NCBI GenBank assembly: GCA_003993805.1
Contig: RSEF01000004.1
Span: forward strand, 23,686,930 to 23,750,929
Source of the DNA: Himantopus leucocephalus
Taxonomy: Eukaryota > Chordata > Aves > Charadriiformes > Recurvirostridae
Direction: 5' to 3'
DNA: 64,000 nucleotides
Shown here: positions 39,481 to 51,934 of the stretch, piece after piece
Position numbering within the stretch: position 1 is the first letter of the stretch
Layout: the number at the start of each line of letters is the position of its first letter
Notes under the pieces: model-generated
Database searches by the model: none
The model's input: only the letters and a program-made list of their open reading frames with translations
What the model was told of the DNA's origin: nothing
Made by a program: the position numbers and the translations under genes

Positions 39481-42228
39481 AGTTTAGATGCAATTTGATG
39501 CCCGCCCCTCAGGGTTTGACTGCTTGGGAAAAAAATTTGGGACAACTCCCCCCCCCCCCCCCCCCCCNNNNNNNNNNNNNNNNNNNNNNNNNNNNNNNNN
39601 NNNNNNNNNNNNNNNNNNNNNNNNNNNNNNNNNNNNNNNNNNNNNNNNNNNNNNNNNNNNNNNNNNNNNNNNNNNNNNNNNNNNNNNNNNNNNNNNNNNN
39701 NNNNNNNNNNNNNNNNNNNNNNNNNNNNNNNNNNNNNNNNNNNNNNNNNNNNNNNNNNNNNNNNNNNNNNNNNNNNNNNNNNNNNNNNNNNNNNNNNNNN
39801 NNNNNNNNNNNNNNNNNNNNNNNNNNNNNNNNNNNNNNNNNNNNNNNNNNNNNNNNNNNNNNNNNNNNNNNNNNNNNNNNNNNNNNNNNNNNNNNNNNNN
39901 NNNNNNNNNNNNNNNNNNNNNNNNNNNNNNNNNNNNNNNNNNNNNNNNNNNNNNNNNNNNNNNNNNNNNNNNNNNNNNNNNNNNNNNNNNNNNNNNNNNN
40001 NNNNNNNNNNNNNNNNNNNNNNNNNNNNNNNNNNNNNNNNNNNNNNNNNNNNNNNNNNNNNNNNNNNNNNNNNNNNNNNNNNNNNNNNNNNNNAAAAAAA
40101 AGGAGGTTGGAAGTAGGAATTAATAGAAAGTCAGGGCCTAGAGAAACAGGTGAAAATATTTTTTGGGAAGAAAGGGGTGCTACATTCTTTGGCTGAGCTG
40201 CATCCTCCTGCCTGGATTTATGGCAAAGAAGGGAAAAACCTGTGAAATTTGCCTTCTGTCTCACCCTTCTACTACAGTGTGTAAATATGACCTGCTCTTA
40301 TTTTGCGCTGAAAAAATTATGAGATTTTGGAGCACCTGACAGTCCTGGGACCTCACCAAATCTCTGCTCTAATAATATATGCAAGCATAATTCTTGGGTG
40401 TAGGTACACAGGTTGAAGGAAAAAGCTCGGCAGAGTTCTAAACTTCTGCATACATAGCCTTGGCTGTGCAAATTGTGGTGGATCTCTTACATATTTAACC
40501 TTGTGGACTAAAGGTGTATTGATGAGGAATCCCCTCCTGCCACCTGTACCTAGGCTGGTAGTTGATAACTGATTATATTACTAAAACCTGCAGGTTAAGC
40601 TTGTACAAACAGCTGGCACATCTCAGTTACGTGCCTCACAGTGTTTCACATCACAGGCTTGCACTATTAATTGTGCAGTAAATGTGTACTAAACAGTATA
40701 GCATAATTCTGATGGGTTTAGTCAGTGGAAAAACACCTTTCCGTTCATGCAGTCAATCTGTTGCTTTTGCAAAAAGACCTTGCAGTGAGATTCTTTGGGA
40801 TATTGCATGGGGTGCAAGCAAACAAAAAGGGCTCAGTCACCTGCTGGTAGGCAACCCTCCTTTCTCCATTAGGAAATCACATCTAAGGATGTCACTGATA
40901 GATGTTAATAGGGATAGAAGTCGGATGAAAACCTACAATGAAATTGATCTGATGTTTAAAAAAAAATAATTAAACAAAAAAGCCGTGCAAAACCAAAGGC
41001 ATTAATAGCTAGACTGCCTCTTTAGGCAGACCTGAATTCGAGATGGATTAAGCTATGCGTAACACCTGATGGCAAGAAAGTGACAATTCTTCTCTGCTCT
41101 TGCTTTCCTTAGGGGATGTATGAATGGGGGAGTTAGTAACTCAGGTTTGGCTTTCCCCTCAATGGCAAACGGTGATGTTTTCTCAGTAAGCCCACTGGGC
41201 ACTGGCAATTTCTTAGTATTTTCCCAGGTCAAGCCAAGGAGTCCCCTGGTGCACGGTGCTCACTTAGTGTACCACCCATGGTCTGGGCAGTCTGCATGGG
41301 GACATGCACGTTTTACATAGGCTTGAAGTCCAAGTCAGTGATTGACTGTAAAACATCCGTATATCCATCCGTGCCTCCTGAAGGCTTAGGGGAACACAGA
41401 ATTTGGCTCAGCCTGTGTAGGGAAGAAAACAAAATGTGATTTTGGTGCCAGTGGTGAAATTCTTACTGACATCAGCAGGGGAATGACTTGTTCTTCCCTA
41501 TGACAGCAGTCAGAAATGAATCCCTGATTGGCAGCCTCCAAGGAGCTGTGTTTTCTCAAACATTAGACAGAAAGGAAATATTATGTATAACTGAGTTTTA
41601 ATTATTTCTTGAGTTAATTTCAGCAGGAATAGGTTACGCAGTCATTTCAGTTCACTTAAAGTGGTATTTTTGCTTGCCTTGTGGCACAAACTTTCCTAAA
41701 AGAAAGTTCCTTAAAAAAAGACTTCAGTAGTTCTCTGGTGATAAGGAGGGGCATCAACCTACAAGAATTTAGTAACTATTTAAAGGGAACACTTTCCATT
41801 AAGGAAAAGCTGGAAGGTTATTATGCTAATAACAGCCTGGATGGTGCCGTTCCATGTAGAATTCCCATAGGTATTAATGGAAGTTTTGTGCTAAATCAGC
41901 AGTAGTTTTGGGTAGTGGATTGTAAAAAAGGATATGCTGCCCAGCAGGATCTTAATCCTTCTGCATTTACTTAGGCAAACTTTGTCTTTGAAATGCTTTT
42001 GAAATCTGTCCCAATTTTCAGCAGGAGTCATGCCTGAATAATATTACGGGATCGGGCTTCAAATGTAAGGGCAACAGAATTTAAATATATTAAGACAGAT
42101 CTTCTCTTAATCCTGAGATGTAGAACGTGGGTTAGAGGAGGAAAGAGCTGTAGCTTTAGCTCGTTACTTCTTGTCTTAGCCACCGTGGACTGATTTCTCC
42201 ACATGTTCTTGTACTGTTTTGTTTTCAG
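39034..42228 (+). other. NPY2R: Predicted NPY2R 5'-UTR intron, containing an assembly gap
   Basis: The intron runs from GTGAGTG at 39034 to a polypyrimidine tract (TTCTTGTACTGTTTTGTTTTCAG) ending in AG at 42227-42228. The acceptor is strong: an almost uninterrupted T-rich stretch followed by CAG|GG. The intron includes the 526-N gap, so its true length is uncertain. The part after the gap (40094-42228) is ordinary AT-rich DNA in which I see no gene or recognisable repeat. Confidence reflects the lack of transcript evidence. Confidence 0.55.
39568..40093. other. Assembly gap (526 N)
   Basis: This is an unbroken run of N, preceded directly by C20 (39548-39567) and followed by A8 (40094-40101). 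The flanking homopolymers suggest sequencing failure in a C/G-run region next to the CpG island. Anything in the gap, including a further 5' exon or part of the promoter, is invisible here. Confidence 1.
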
Positions 42229-42264
42229 GGACAGCTCTGTTGCTTAGACCAGGCTGCTGCAAGG
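42229..42264 (+). other. NPY2R: NPY2R 5' UTR portion of the coding exon
   Basis: These 36 bases separate the predicted splice acceptor from the start ATG. They contain no upstream ATG and no in-frame stop, so the start choice rests on homology to the family (N-terminus MGPLE) and on the good Kozak context. Confidence 0.65.
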
Positions 42265-43422
42265 ATGGGGCCCCTGGAGGCAGTAGGCGAAGAAAACCAG
42301 ACAGATGCAATGAAAATGGAGCTGTTCACCAAGCTGTACTTGCCAAGATACACCACGCCGCTCAACGAATTGGCTCTGGACCCTAAACCAGAACTGAAGG
42401 ACAGCACAACGCTAGTTGAAGTGCAGATAATCCTCATCTTTGCTTACTGTTCCATCATCCTGCTGGGGGTGATCGGGAACTCCCTCGTCATCCATGTGAT
42501 CATCAAGTTCAAAAGCATGCGCACAGTGACTAACTTCTTCATTGCCAACCTGGCTGTGGCTGACCTGCTGGTGAATACGTTGTGCCTGCCCTTCACTTTG
42601 GTTTACACGCTCTTGGGCGAATGGAAACTGGGCCCCGTCTTGTGCCACCTGGTGCCTTATGCCCAGGCTCTTGCTGTGCACGTGTCTACTGTTACTTTGA
42701 CTGTGATCGCTTTGGATCGGCATCGCTGCATCGTCTACCACTTGGAGAGCAAAATCTCTAAGCGGATCAGCTTCCTGATTATAGGAGTTGCCTGGGCAGT
42801 CAGTGCCCTGTTGGCAAGTCCTCTGGCCATCTTCCGTGAGTACTCACTGATTGAGATCATTCCTGACTTCAAGATCGTGGTCTGCTCTGAGAAGTGGCCA
42901 GGGGAGGGGCAGCTCAACTATGGCACCATCTATAGCGTCTCCATGCTCCTGATCCAGTATGTGCTGCCTCTGGCAGTCATCTCCTATGCCTACGCTCGTA
43001 TTTGGACCAAGCTCAAGAACCACGTTAGTCCTGGGGTGGGGAATGACCACTACCACCACCGGCGGCGGAAAACCACCAAGATGCTGGTGTGCGTGGTTGT
43101 GGTGTTTGCTGTCAGCTGGCTGCCATTTCACACCTTCCAGCTAGTCAGTGACATTGACAGTCAGGTGTTAGACCTGAAAGAGTACAAACTGATCTACACA
43201 GTGTTTCACGTCATTGCCATGTGCTCAACATTTGCTAACCCCCTTCTCTATGGCTGGATGAATAACAACTACAGGACGGCCTTCCTCACGGCCTTCCAGT
43301 GCGAACAACGGCTGGACTCCATCCACCCTGAAGCATCTGCAGCTTTCAAAGCCAGGAAGAAACTAGAAGCAAAGAGGATTCAATTCCCCGGAGACTCTTT
43401 CACACAACCTACCAATGTCTAA
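42265..43422 (+). CDS. NPY2R: Neuropeptide Y receptor type 2 (class A GPCR), complete and intronless
   Basis: This is a 385-residue seven-transmembrane receptor for neuropeptide Y and peptide YY. By family knowledge it couples to Gi/o at the plasma membrane, often presynaptically. Visible landmarks are: an N-glycosylation sequon NQT at residues 11-13; TM1 around 53-80 with GN (N72); TM2 LAVAD (D100); C127 and C207 placed for the conserved extracellular disulfide; DRH at 151-153 at the end of TM3 (the Y2 form of DRY); W177 in TM4; P235 in TM5; a His/Arg-rich third loop at 261-269; SWLPF in TM6 (W285, P287); NPLLY in TM7 (325-329); and C346 in the proximal tail as a likely palmitoylation site. 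Length and ending (PTNV) fit the family. The start ATG has A at -3 and G at +4 and lies 36 bases after a good splice acceptor. There is no frameshift or missing key residue. Other NPY receptor subtypes fit less well. Confidence 0.98.
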   Translation: MGPLEAVGEENQTDAMKMELFTKLYLPRYTTPLNELALDPKPELKDSTTLVEVQIILIFAYCSIILLGVIGNSLVIHVIIKFKSMRTVTNFFIANLAVADLLVNTLCLPFTLVYTLLGEWKLGPVLCHLVPYAQALAVHVSTVTLTVIALDRHRCIVYHLESKISKRISFLIIGVAWAVSALLASPLAIFREYSLIEIIPDFKIVVCSEKWPGEGQLNYGTIYSVSMLLIQYVLPLAVISYAYARIWTKLKNHVSPGVGNDHYHHRRRKTTKMLVCVVVVFAVSWLPFHTFQLVSDIDSQVLDLKEYKLIYTVFHVIAMCSTFANPLLYGWMNNNYRTAFLTAFQCEQRLDSIHPEASAAFKARKKLEAKRIQFPGDSFTQPTNV

Positions 43423-43640
43423 GATGTCTGACTTAGAGAAGAAATTAATACGTTGTGGACAAAGGGATAAATCCATTTTGACACATGCATTTTTAATGCA
43501 TAGTTTTATTCATAAATGGTGAAAGACAAGTAGCAGGGAAGTCAAGGCAGGTGGTATGATTTGAGAGGAGTTGATTGGCATCAAAAGTAGGTAACTCTAC
43601 AACTCCAAGGAAATAAAAGGGAGAGAGTTTGTTTATGGCT
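43423..43640 (+). other. NPY2R: NPY2R 3' UTR (shortest form)
   Basis: The stop TAA is followed by AT-rich sequence with a canonical AATAAA at 43612-43617. About 15 bases beyond it is a GT-rich stretch (GTTTGTTTATGGCTGTC), the usual downstream element. This would give a 3' UTR of roughly 210 bases. Longer forms could use AATAAA at 44405-44410 or 44787-44792. Which signal is used cannot be decided from sequence. Confidence 0.5.
43612..43617 (+). terminator. NPY2R: Candidate polyadenylation signal AATAAA
   Basis: This is a canonical hexamer 190 bases after the NPY2R stop with a GT-rich element downstream, the first good signal after the gene. Confidence 0.5.
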
Positions 43641-44404
43641 GTCTCTAACAGGGTAAGAGATGCTCCCATCCCTCCCATCTCTTCTTGACAAGTCTAAATG
43701 ACAAAGGCAGAGTTTGCTGGTTTTGCTGTAGGAAGGCAAAGGGCTGATTTGTAGCATAGGAATATTGACGGTGGGAGCAGGTTATTTTTATGTTGCATAT
43801 GGAGATGAGGGAGAGCAGAAGTCTGGTAGGAGAATGAAGCCTGTCTGGGGGTTATGGGCTGTGCTGATTAAAGCTCAAACTTTTCAGACCCCTTCTCTCC
43901 CACAGGCACCTTTTGTGAAGATAAGGGAATTAAGAAGAGAAGTGTGTTACTGTTTTTGATTTGTACTGAAGTACTTCAAACCAGAGCATTTGAAATGGAT
44001 TAGGGAAAAAAAAAAAACCCCAAACAACCAACCCCAAAACCAAAAACCCAGCAGATTAAATGTGAAGAAAGGTCAAGTTTCTACCTAAAATGAAATGTGG
44101 GTTTTGATCAATCAAATGAGGTAAAAAGTCATTCCTTTAGAATCGGCTGTGGTTATGCTGGTGAGGAAATCGCAAGCCTGTGACCAGATGAGTTATTCCC
44201 TGCAGATCCCTCCCTTTCCTTCTGCACTGGGAACAGCTCACGAATGCAGTGCTTTAAAGTGGCATTTGAGGGCAGGGGATGCAGGCTCAGGTCTTCTGTG
44301 AGCACTTCATAAACTGCCAATATTTTAATTTTCAGGACCTGCTTAAATGTCTAACGTGTTATTAACTCCACAGGCTTTGAATTGTTGCTGCTTTCTCCCT
44401 GGAT

Positions 44405-44410
44405 AATAAA
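44405..44410 (+). terminator. Alternative distal polyadenylation signal AATAAA
   Basis: This is a second canonical hexamer about 1 kb after the NPY2R stop, and another lies at 44787-44792. Either could end a longer NPY2R mRNA. In AT-rich DNA such hexamers also arise by chance. Confidence 0.25.
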
Positions 44411-47400
44411 ACAGCAGATAATTTTGATCCTCTAGAAAGGCTGCTAGATGGTAATGTGCTTTTCCTTATTGTGGTTTTATGTCACACACTCATCTCGTCT
44501 TGGAGCTTTTTCCATCTTTAGCCTTTGTAAAAATTAAGAACATCTGAATGACTGTAACCTAATAACAGTATGCTAGCTCTATGTGATAACTTATCAGTTA
44601 TTCTGCATGCTGTAGTTAATAGTTAAATTCCTTTTTTGCTCAGGTATAAAATTTTAATCTGTTTACTGTGTTGTACACAGCAATGTTCAACTCTTCTGTG
44701 TCTTTGTTTAGCCTCTTTGAACTCATTAAAGAGACGAAGAAAATTTCAATCCATGTTTATTTCAAGCTGCCCTGTTGCTTATCTAGAATAAAAATAAGCG
44801 TGATACTTTCACTTGGAGTCTCTTCCCACAGCTACATTTCAGCTGCCTCACTTTTTTCTCTCCATTTTTCATTGTTCCTAAATTCATTGTGTTCTCTCTT
44901 ACAAATTAAGACCCAACAAAACTCCAGTACTGAAGTGTGAGCAATGTAATGAATGGTATCAGCTCTTTATCAAGTGGAGAAATTCATCTTTGTGTGTGCA
45001 GTATTTGGCACCATCTTTTAAATATCCATGAAATCATTTGGACTTGGATTTTCATGAACAGAGAAGGGAGGTCTAGAGAATTAGCTAGTGTTTACTCAAG
45101 CAGGAAAAAGTATCCATCATTCTTAAACAGTTTGACAAAAATAGATTAATTCTCAACCATGTTGAGAGCACGATATTGTCCACAAGTTATTTTTGTCTGA
45201 GTATTAATAATATCCAAAATGTAAGCTCAACGCTGTTATGGGTGAGGAAGGATTACAGAAGTGTGCAATTATTATGGGCATCAATCATATGTATCAGTTA
45301 CAGTTGACTCTGAACCCTTCATCAAAAGTATTATTGCCACAAATAGCCTCCTTTATTTAAAAAGCGAATAGTTTGAAAGTTCTGTTTCAACTCTTTTAAG
45401 CCTGTTAGAGTGTGGTATATTGAGAGTTTTGAAGTAACCATGACGTGTGTGCTAAAGCTACAATTGCCGGGCTAATTCTCTGCAATTTTAAGTCTGCTTT
45501 ACATCATCCTCTATAAAAGTGATTAATTACAAATTATCTTTCAGTCTGTTTCATGGTATTTTATTTTATTTTACTGCTTCCTGAGCTTTCTCTGCAGCCA
45601 TGGTGTTGAGCCAAAGTTGGCGCACTAATTTATTGCATTGCTTCCCTCTGCTGCGGGGAGGTGGTGCCTGGGTCAGCGCCTGCTTTAGGGTCACAGACCT
45701 CCGCACACAGTGTCCCACCGCCTGGTGTGGATTCTCCCGCGGGTGCTTGAAGATGGGACGTGGAAGAGCCAGCACGCACAGCCTGCCGCATAGCTTAGTC
45801 GCTCCTCGAGACTTTGCTCCTGCACGAACACAGCTATGCGCTTTAGGACCCCTTCACGTTGTAGGGAAATTAAGCATTTTCTCACCAAAGGCAATGACAT
45901 AGCAACACCCCTCGGTCGCCCCAAATCGCGGCTGTCAGAAGGATGTGGAAAGCCAGGGGTTGTCCCCATTTCCCCTTGAGGGAAAGTGAACCGATAAACA
46001 GGCTCTAACCACCAGACTGAGGAGTCTGCAGGGGACCCTCTGCTTTGCCTGAAATAGGAACCAGAATTTGGGGCTCCGCATTCACCTCTTAGTGCTTCAG
46101 TTAGTTTTTTTTAAAACCACTATATTCTTTTCCCATTGAATAGGTGCAAGGGTTATACAAAGCGGAAGAATACCAGGAGCACCCCTCATTGAAGAATTTG
46201 CAAGTATGTGGTGGGGCACCCCAAATGAAATGTCATCGCTGATTCAGAGTGAGAGTTTGAACCAACACAACCCAGTTCTCATGAGAGTGACCTAGCCAGC
46301 ACACCGCAGCCTCTCCTGAGGTAGCAACATATGTCTTAGAGCTGTTTGATTGTATAGAAAACAGTTAAACTTTGAATATCATGATTTTGTGGGGAGGTGG
46401 TTATGACATTGGAGTGGCACTCGGGTTGGGGGCCAAGGATCTCAAAACAGACACAGACAGAATTTCAGTTAGCCCCCCCTAGGTACTTCATGAGTACTTC
46501 TACTATAAAGATGCTGCACTGTGGGCAGGAGGATAGTAAGGAAAGTAGCACCATGCTAATCTCTGGGAGGGTGTTACTCGGGGCTGTCCTCTGGGGTTGG
46601 CTTATAAAAGGGAGACCTATCCACCACATGGATCCCATCAGATGTAATCTAGGATCTTAGCTGCTCAGCACTTACTGAGTTCTGGGCCTTGCTGGAAGAA
46701 GACATTTTGATGCCTTGCAAATTTTCCTGGCAGAAATGCATCTCCAGGCTGAGGCAGCAGCAGAATACTGAGCAGTACATAATCAGATACGTACAGCTGC
46801 GCCCGTACTTTCTCCCAGCACTGGCTGGGCACAAGCCAGCTCAAGCCTGGTGGCAGAAGAGCGGCACTCGCACACTCTCCTGAGGCTTTCATGCTTTGCC
46901 TCGGAGGAGGACGCAGGAGCTTGGGACCAGCACTGCAGGCACAGCGCTGTGCTGCTTCCAGAGGAGTGTTAAAAGCCACGTTGCCTGATCAGGACTACAG
47001 CCATTGGACTACAAGTGGAGAAGTAATCCTGAGTAAGCTTGCCAGGGTCTTATGGGCGGCCAGTGACGCTGGGTTCTTGGTATGTGGGGACAGTGCTGAA
47101 CCCTCTCAGCGAGCTCTGCGAGTAAAAAGTCTTCCCTGAGAACTGTGATCTCCACATAGAGCAGCAGACCATGACTGAGCAGAAAGTATATCACTGCAAA
47201 TCTGAAAAAAAATAAATTGAGAGCATAGCAATTAAAATAGAAGGACTAGGCTTGGACAACAAATGGGTTTAGTATACATATCTATATATGAATTGTATGG
47301 CAGAGCTGTACAAAAGCTGTTTGGTAGGGTTAAGCTTGCTGGAAATAATTGCCTGTTGCCCCATAGTTGGTATAACCGTGTCTTGTATAAAATGTGTAAT

Positions 47401-48497
47401 GGACATACATACATTCCCAAAATATTAATAATGAGTTAAAAAACACTAAGAGTAATAACTGGACAGAAAATGTTATCTGCATTTTATCTCTCAGACCACA
47501 AAAGAGCCACTGAATTCACAGATTACTATAATCCATTTCCCTGCTTCATAGTTTCTAAACTCCCTCAGGGATTTTTCTTATATTAATCCAGATAATGACC
47601 TTAAAGGATGAATTTTGTCTTTGGATCCCCGAGTTATTTACCTGGTATCGTCATTATAAATGCCACTCCACAATAAGGGAGCTACTTGGTGCCAAATTAC
47701 AGATTATTTGCCCTAAGAAGCTAGAAGATGTATGTAAATCTATGCAAGGTTAGTGTTGCTGAAAAGTCATGTTTCTAATACTGCAGTATAAATGCTTATT
47801 TAAGCAATCGATAGTGATTTTCATATTTCAGTTTCATTTAAAAAAAAAATTAAATTGGATAGTATTTTAAAAGCAAATTAATACAAGGGTAGTGAGGAAA
47901 TCTGAAGCTGCTAAAACTGGGGAAGTAAGAAAATCAGAGGATGAGCGGCTACTTCAAGAAGCAAGAGAGAGCGAGCAAGAAAGGGGCTCACAAGGATGTA
48001 ATTGATTTATAGACTTTCCTTCTTCCCTTAGTCTGAGTGGTGAGAGAAACGTGTTAAAATGAAACCAGGGCAAATGAAGACACAGATCAATTGTATGCAG
48101 AATGGACATTGTTGCCCGGGGAAACTGAGGAACTTTGAGGAGAAATTCCCGTGATCATTTGAGCTTTAAAATTCACATCATGTTCTCAAGCAAGTAAACC
48201 TGTGTCTGTACATTATTTGACCTAAATGCAATATAGGTAAACAGCTCCGTACTGATAATGTATCAGAAGCAATGGATGTTTTATTAATTCTATCCAGTAC
48301 ATGGGATGAATAATGCATACATACTCCTCATAAGCTCATTTCAGATGGGATATATGAAAAAATTGGTGCTTGCATTAAAATCTTTCCCCTCTCAGATTTC
48401 ACTGAGCTGCTCTGGAAGGAGACAGCTACAAGCTACAAAACTTAAAGACTGTAGAATTACATATCTGATGATGGAGGCACAATTTAGCTTGAAAAAA

Positions 48498-48521
48498 TTA
48501 TTATTATTATTATTATTATTT
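48498..48521. repeat. (TTA)n microsatellite
   Basis: This is nearly eight uninterrupted TTA units followed by a short T-run. Confidence 0.95.
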
Positions 48522-51500
48522 TTTTCTGATACTGTGTAGAAGAAACAGGCTGCGGTTTGCCTCTTGGACCTGGAGCTGAATTTGCACAGCTGGAGTTTAT
48601 ATGAAACAGACTTTTATTTGTATACTTCACAACTGTCATAATCTACTAACCCTGATATAAAGGATGTTTTCCACAGTAGACTCTATGCTTACACATCCAT
48701 GGGGCCAAACGATTTCTATCCCTTCCGGGCTGCACAGAAAAATAGAGGCCTATGGCAATTCTTCTATTTACTGGCATCTGCAAAAATGAGAGTTGTTCGT
48801 ACCCAATTTGATTTCAAAGTTTGTTGGCAGCACTGTGACTTTTTAACTTATTTAAGGTAACCAAGCTGGTGAAACAGCTAGCCTTGCTCTCACTGCGTGC
48901 TGGCTTAGGACAAGCCCATCCTAGCGGGGCACGGCCACAGCTACCCAGCCATTCCTCACCGAACCGAACCTGAAGATAGAGGCTGAAGCAGAGACACCCT
49001 TCCCCATGGATTGTGAGGATTGCTCCCAGCAGCTGGGCTTGGGGAAATGCGAATCAGTTTTTCAGCACTTCCAATCTCTGTTTACGCCGCTGTGAGGAGA
49101 ACGCACGTTGCGTTTGGGGGTGTTTCGTCCCAGTTACGCTCTGACGCAGCTGACTCCGCTGAGTGTAAGCGTGCAAGTGCCACGTGTCTGCTGCCTCTCA
49201 AGTTCAGCATAGTCCAGCTTCCAGAGCTCAAAGGCAGCTGACAGTAGGTGTCCACAGACACCCGTGTACTGAGCACATGGAAACTGCGTACCAGCGCAGG
49301 GAGAGCTTCGATAGCCGTCTGTCAGTTAGGCTGGTGACGCTGTAGCCGTGGCAGAGTTCCCCTCAGGCTGCCTCATCCTGTGTGCTTTAGCGCTAGATTA
49401 AGGCTAGTTCTGGCACCTCCCACTGTCTCTAGCACTGACGTGCCCCAAGGCACCAAAAGTCAGTGGCCATTTCGTAATAATATGTGAAGTGAGTGCTGGA
49501 GACTCCGCCACTTCGGCAGTGCGTTTCTGCCCCGCGCCTCCGTCAGCTGTCCTACTGCTGTCGGAACTGAACCGGTGGGGAGATCCGCGGGGAAGAATAT
49601 TTTACATGTAAGAAGTGATAATGTTCTTGTACTGACAAAAACACTGGCTGGCAGGTGGTTATGCCAAAATATAAATACTTAAAGACAGAGCTGTATGCAG
49701 CCTTGGTGGGATGGGAGTGCGCAGCAACACAACCTGTCCTCTGTCACCACAGCATGAAGCCGATGCTGCTCTAGGCTCTGCTGGTGGGAGGGGGCAGAGC
49801 AAACTTTCTTCCCCAGATGAGCTGCCTCGATTGAAAATGCGGTTTTCCATGGTCTGATTTCTCTCATGGGGTAGGAACTCCTTGTTAGGAACAGGTGATT
49901 TAATCTGCTCTTACAGTCACTGAGACATCTTTCCAGATTTCGATAAACCCTCTGGTCACATCTGTTAGTTAGAAAGAGCAATTCCTTGCTTTTGCATAAA
50001 AGTCCCAAGACACAAAAAAACCAAACCAAAACCAAACCACAAATTTTACACCTTGCAACCTAATCATCTGTATCTCAAACACAGGAGCTAATGATTTCCT
50101 TGCACTCAGTGGGGGTTCATTTGAAACTGTGAAGGACCAGGAAAAAATGGAGGAGCGTTTCCTGAGCATGAACATCTACCTCTGCTTGTGCAGAACCATG
50201 CAGCACCTTCTTGTGTTTGCATGCATTCTTGAGGTTTGAAACAATATAACTGCTGGCTGATTATTTTGAAATTAAACCATAAAATGGGGCTGTAAAAATA
50301 AAGTTTTATGAAAAACACACTTTGAGAAAACCACATCATTACTTACAAGAGGCAAGCACGTGAACAAATAGTAAGATTTCATACCTAAGATTGTAAAAAT
50401 GCCTTATAATGAAAGCTGAAGACTATAGATTTTTTTAAATTTTAAGATGGATTTGGCTTTATCAATTTACTTAGGACTTTTTTTTCAGACAAGCTCAGCA
50501 AAAAGCGTAACTCTACTAGGTCCATTTATTAAACTCAGTAGTTTTTTCCTGTAAGAAATGCTTACTAGCCTTACTAAACATGCTGTTTGTGGAGATAAGT
50601 GTTTCTGATCAAACCTTCCTTTTAATTATTGGAATAATACCATGAAAAACAATGAAGAACCTCTAAGAAATCACTACATCAATACTGATTTTAGCTGTGT
50701 GGATTGTATTTCACCCCAAAGTCTCTCAATTTTTTTGTCCAACGATATCAAGACCCTTAGCAAAAGAGAAGGAGTATTACTATCCCTGTACCAGAGATGG
50801 GAAAACCAGGGCAAAGACAAGTAAAAGGATTGCTGAGTGTCATGTGTTCCATGCTCACTGCCTGTGAGCCTGTGTGTGGGCGCAGCTTGCTATGCCAGAT
50901 GGCTGAAGCTGAAGGCTTCCACACTATCTGTAGAAACAGGCTGGGAGTCCCTCCGATTACAATTATTTTGCTAAATAAAACAAGAATAGAAAGAGAGGCT
51001 GAGCAGTATGCTGCTGATAGTCTGCACCGCTGAATTAGCATGCTCCTTGGCACTGTTTTGGATGCTGCCAGCTAGCACTCTCCCACACAGAGCTTAGGCG
51101 CGCATGCAACAGACTGTTCCCAGTAGATCGTGTGGCCAAGACTGATACCGTTCTCTCTGTCCTCCAGCACTGTCCTATCACAGACAGTGATAGGACCTCA
51201 AACATGCCCTCAGTGCCACCTCTCAGGGTGTACAGCACACACCTGCAGGTTCATGCTATGAAAACCTTTCCCTGGCGGGCTGCAGTATGGTTCTCCCTTG
51301 ACTTCAAAGTCTCTGGAGATATGTCTGAAGGATAGAGGGACACTACACAAGATGCAGAGGAGACCTAAGGCTAAATACCACAAAATTTGTAGGAGAGCTA
51401 CTGCCGGTATACATTATCTGACCACAGGGCCAGAACAGTACATTGCCCAGTTTTATTAGCTATAGCTTCTGTGTCTGAATTTTGTTGCGTGGAGGAGGAG

Positions 51501-51798
51501 ATTCTCCATCCTTCTACAAAGGGTAGGCCAATGTGTAGGCAACAAGGCTTTTCCTGAGTACTGTACTCAAACCCCAACCTAAATTAGTAGTATGGTTGTG
51601 GTTGCTGTGAACAAATAGCAGAGCTAACACTAGGACGATGTAGCTCTCCAAAAGCAAAAACATGAAACCCCAAAATATTTGTGTCCTGTTGTCTATATGG
51701 CCAGCCTGATTCATTACTGTTGTTAGTGTTTATTTGCTTTGCACAGCTATTGTAACAGGTATGAACTGTGCATATATGTATGTGTATATATGTATGGT

Positions 51799-51934
51799 GC
51801 CTCCCTCTCCCTCTCCCTCTCCCTCTCCCTCTCCCTCTCCCTCTCCCTCTCCTTCTATCTCTATCTCTATCTCTATCTCTATCTCTATCTCTATCTCTAT
51901 CTCTATCTCTATCTCTATCTCTATCGCTCTCTCT
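51799..51934. repeat. Compound hexanucleotide microsatellite (CCCTCT)n-(CTATCT)n
   Basis: About nine units of CCCTCT (51801-51854) pass directly into about twelve units of CTATCT (51855-51924) and end in CTCTCTCTG. The tract is pure pyrimidine in its first half. Because the unit length is a multiple of three, all frames stay open and encode artificial dipeptide repeats. These are not genes. Confidence 0.97.

Larger units (their letters stand above)
43641..51798. other. Downstream intergenic DNA, no recognisable gene
   Basis: The first part may be extended NPY2R 3' UTR if distal polyadenylation signals are used. G+C- and CpG-richer patches occur at about 45.6-45.95 kb and 48.9-49.6 kb, without a coding frame I can support. 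A-rich tracts with CCAAA units occur at about 44.0 kb and 50.0 kb. Confidence 0.65.

Noticed and set aside
38979..40196. A 405-codon frame running through the gap
   Set aside because: About half of it is N, and its continuity is an artefact of the gap.
51172..51196. 10-base perfect hairpin (GTCCTATCAC with complement)
   Set aside because: A short stem such as this is expected by chance in 64 kb.
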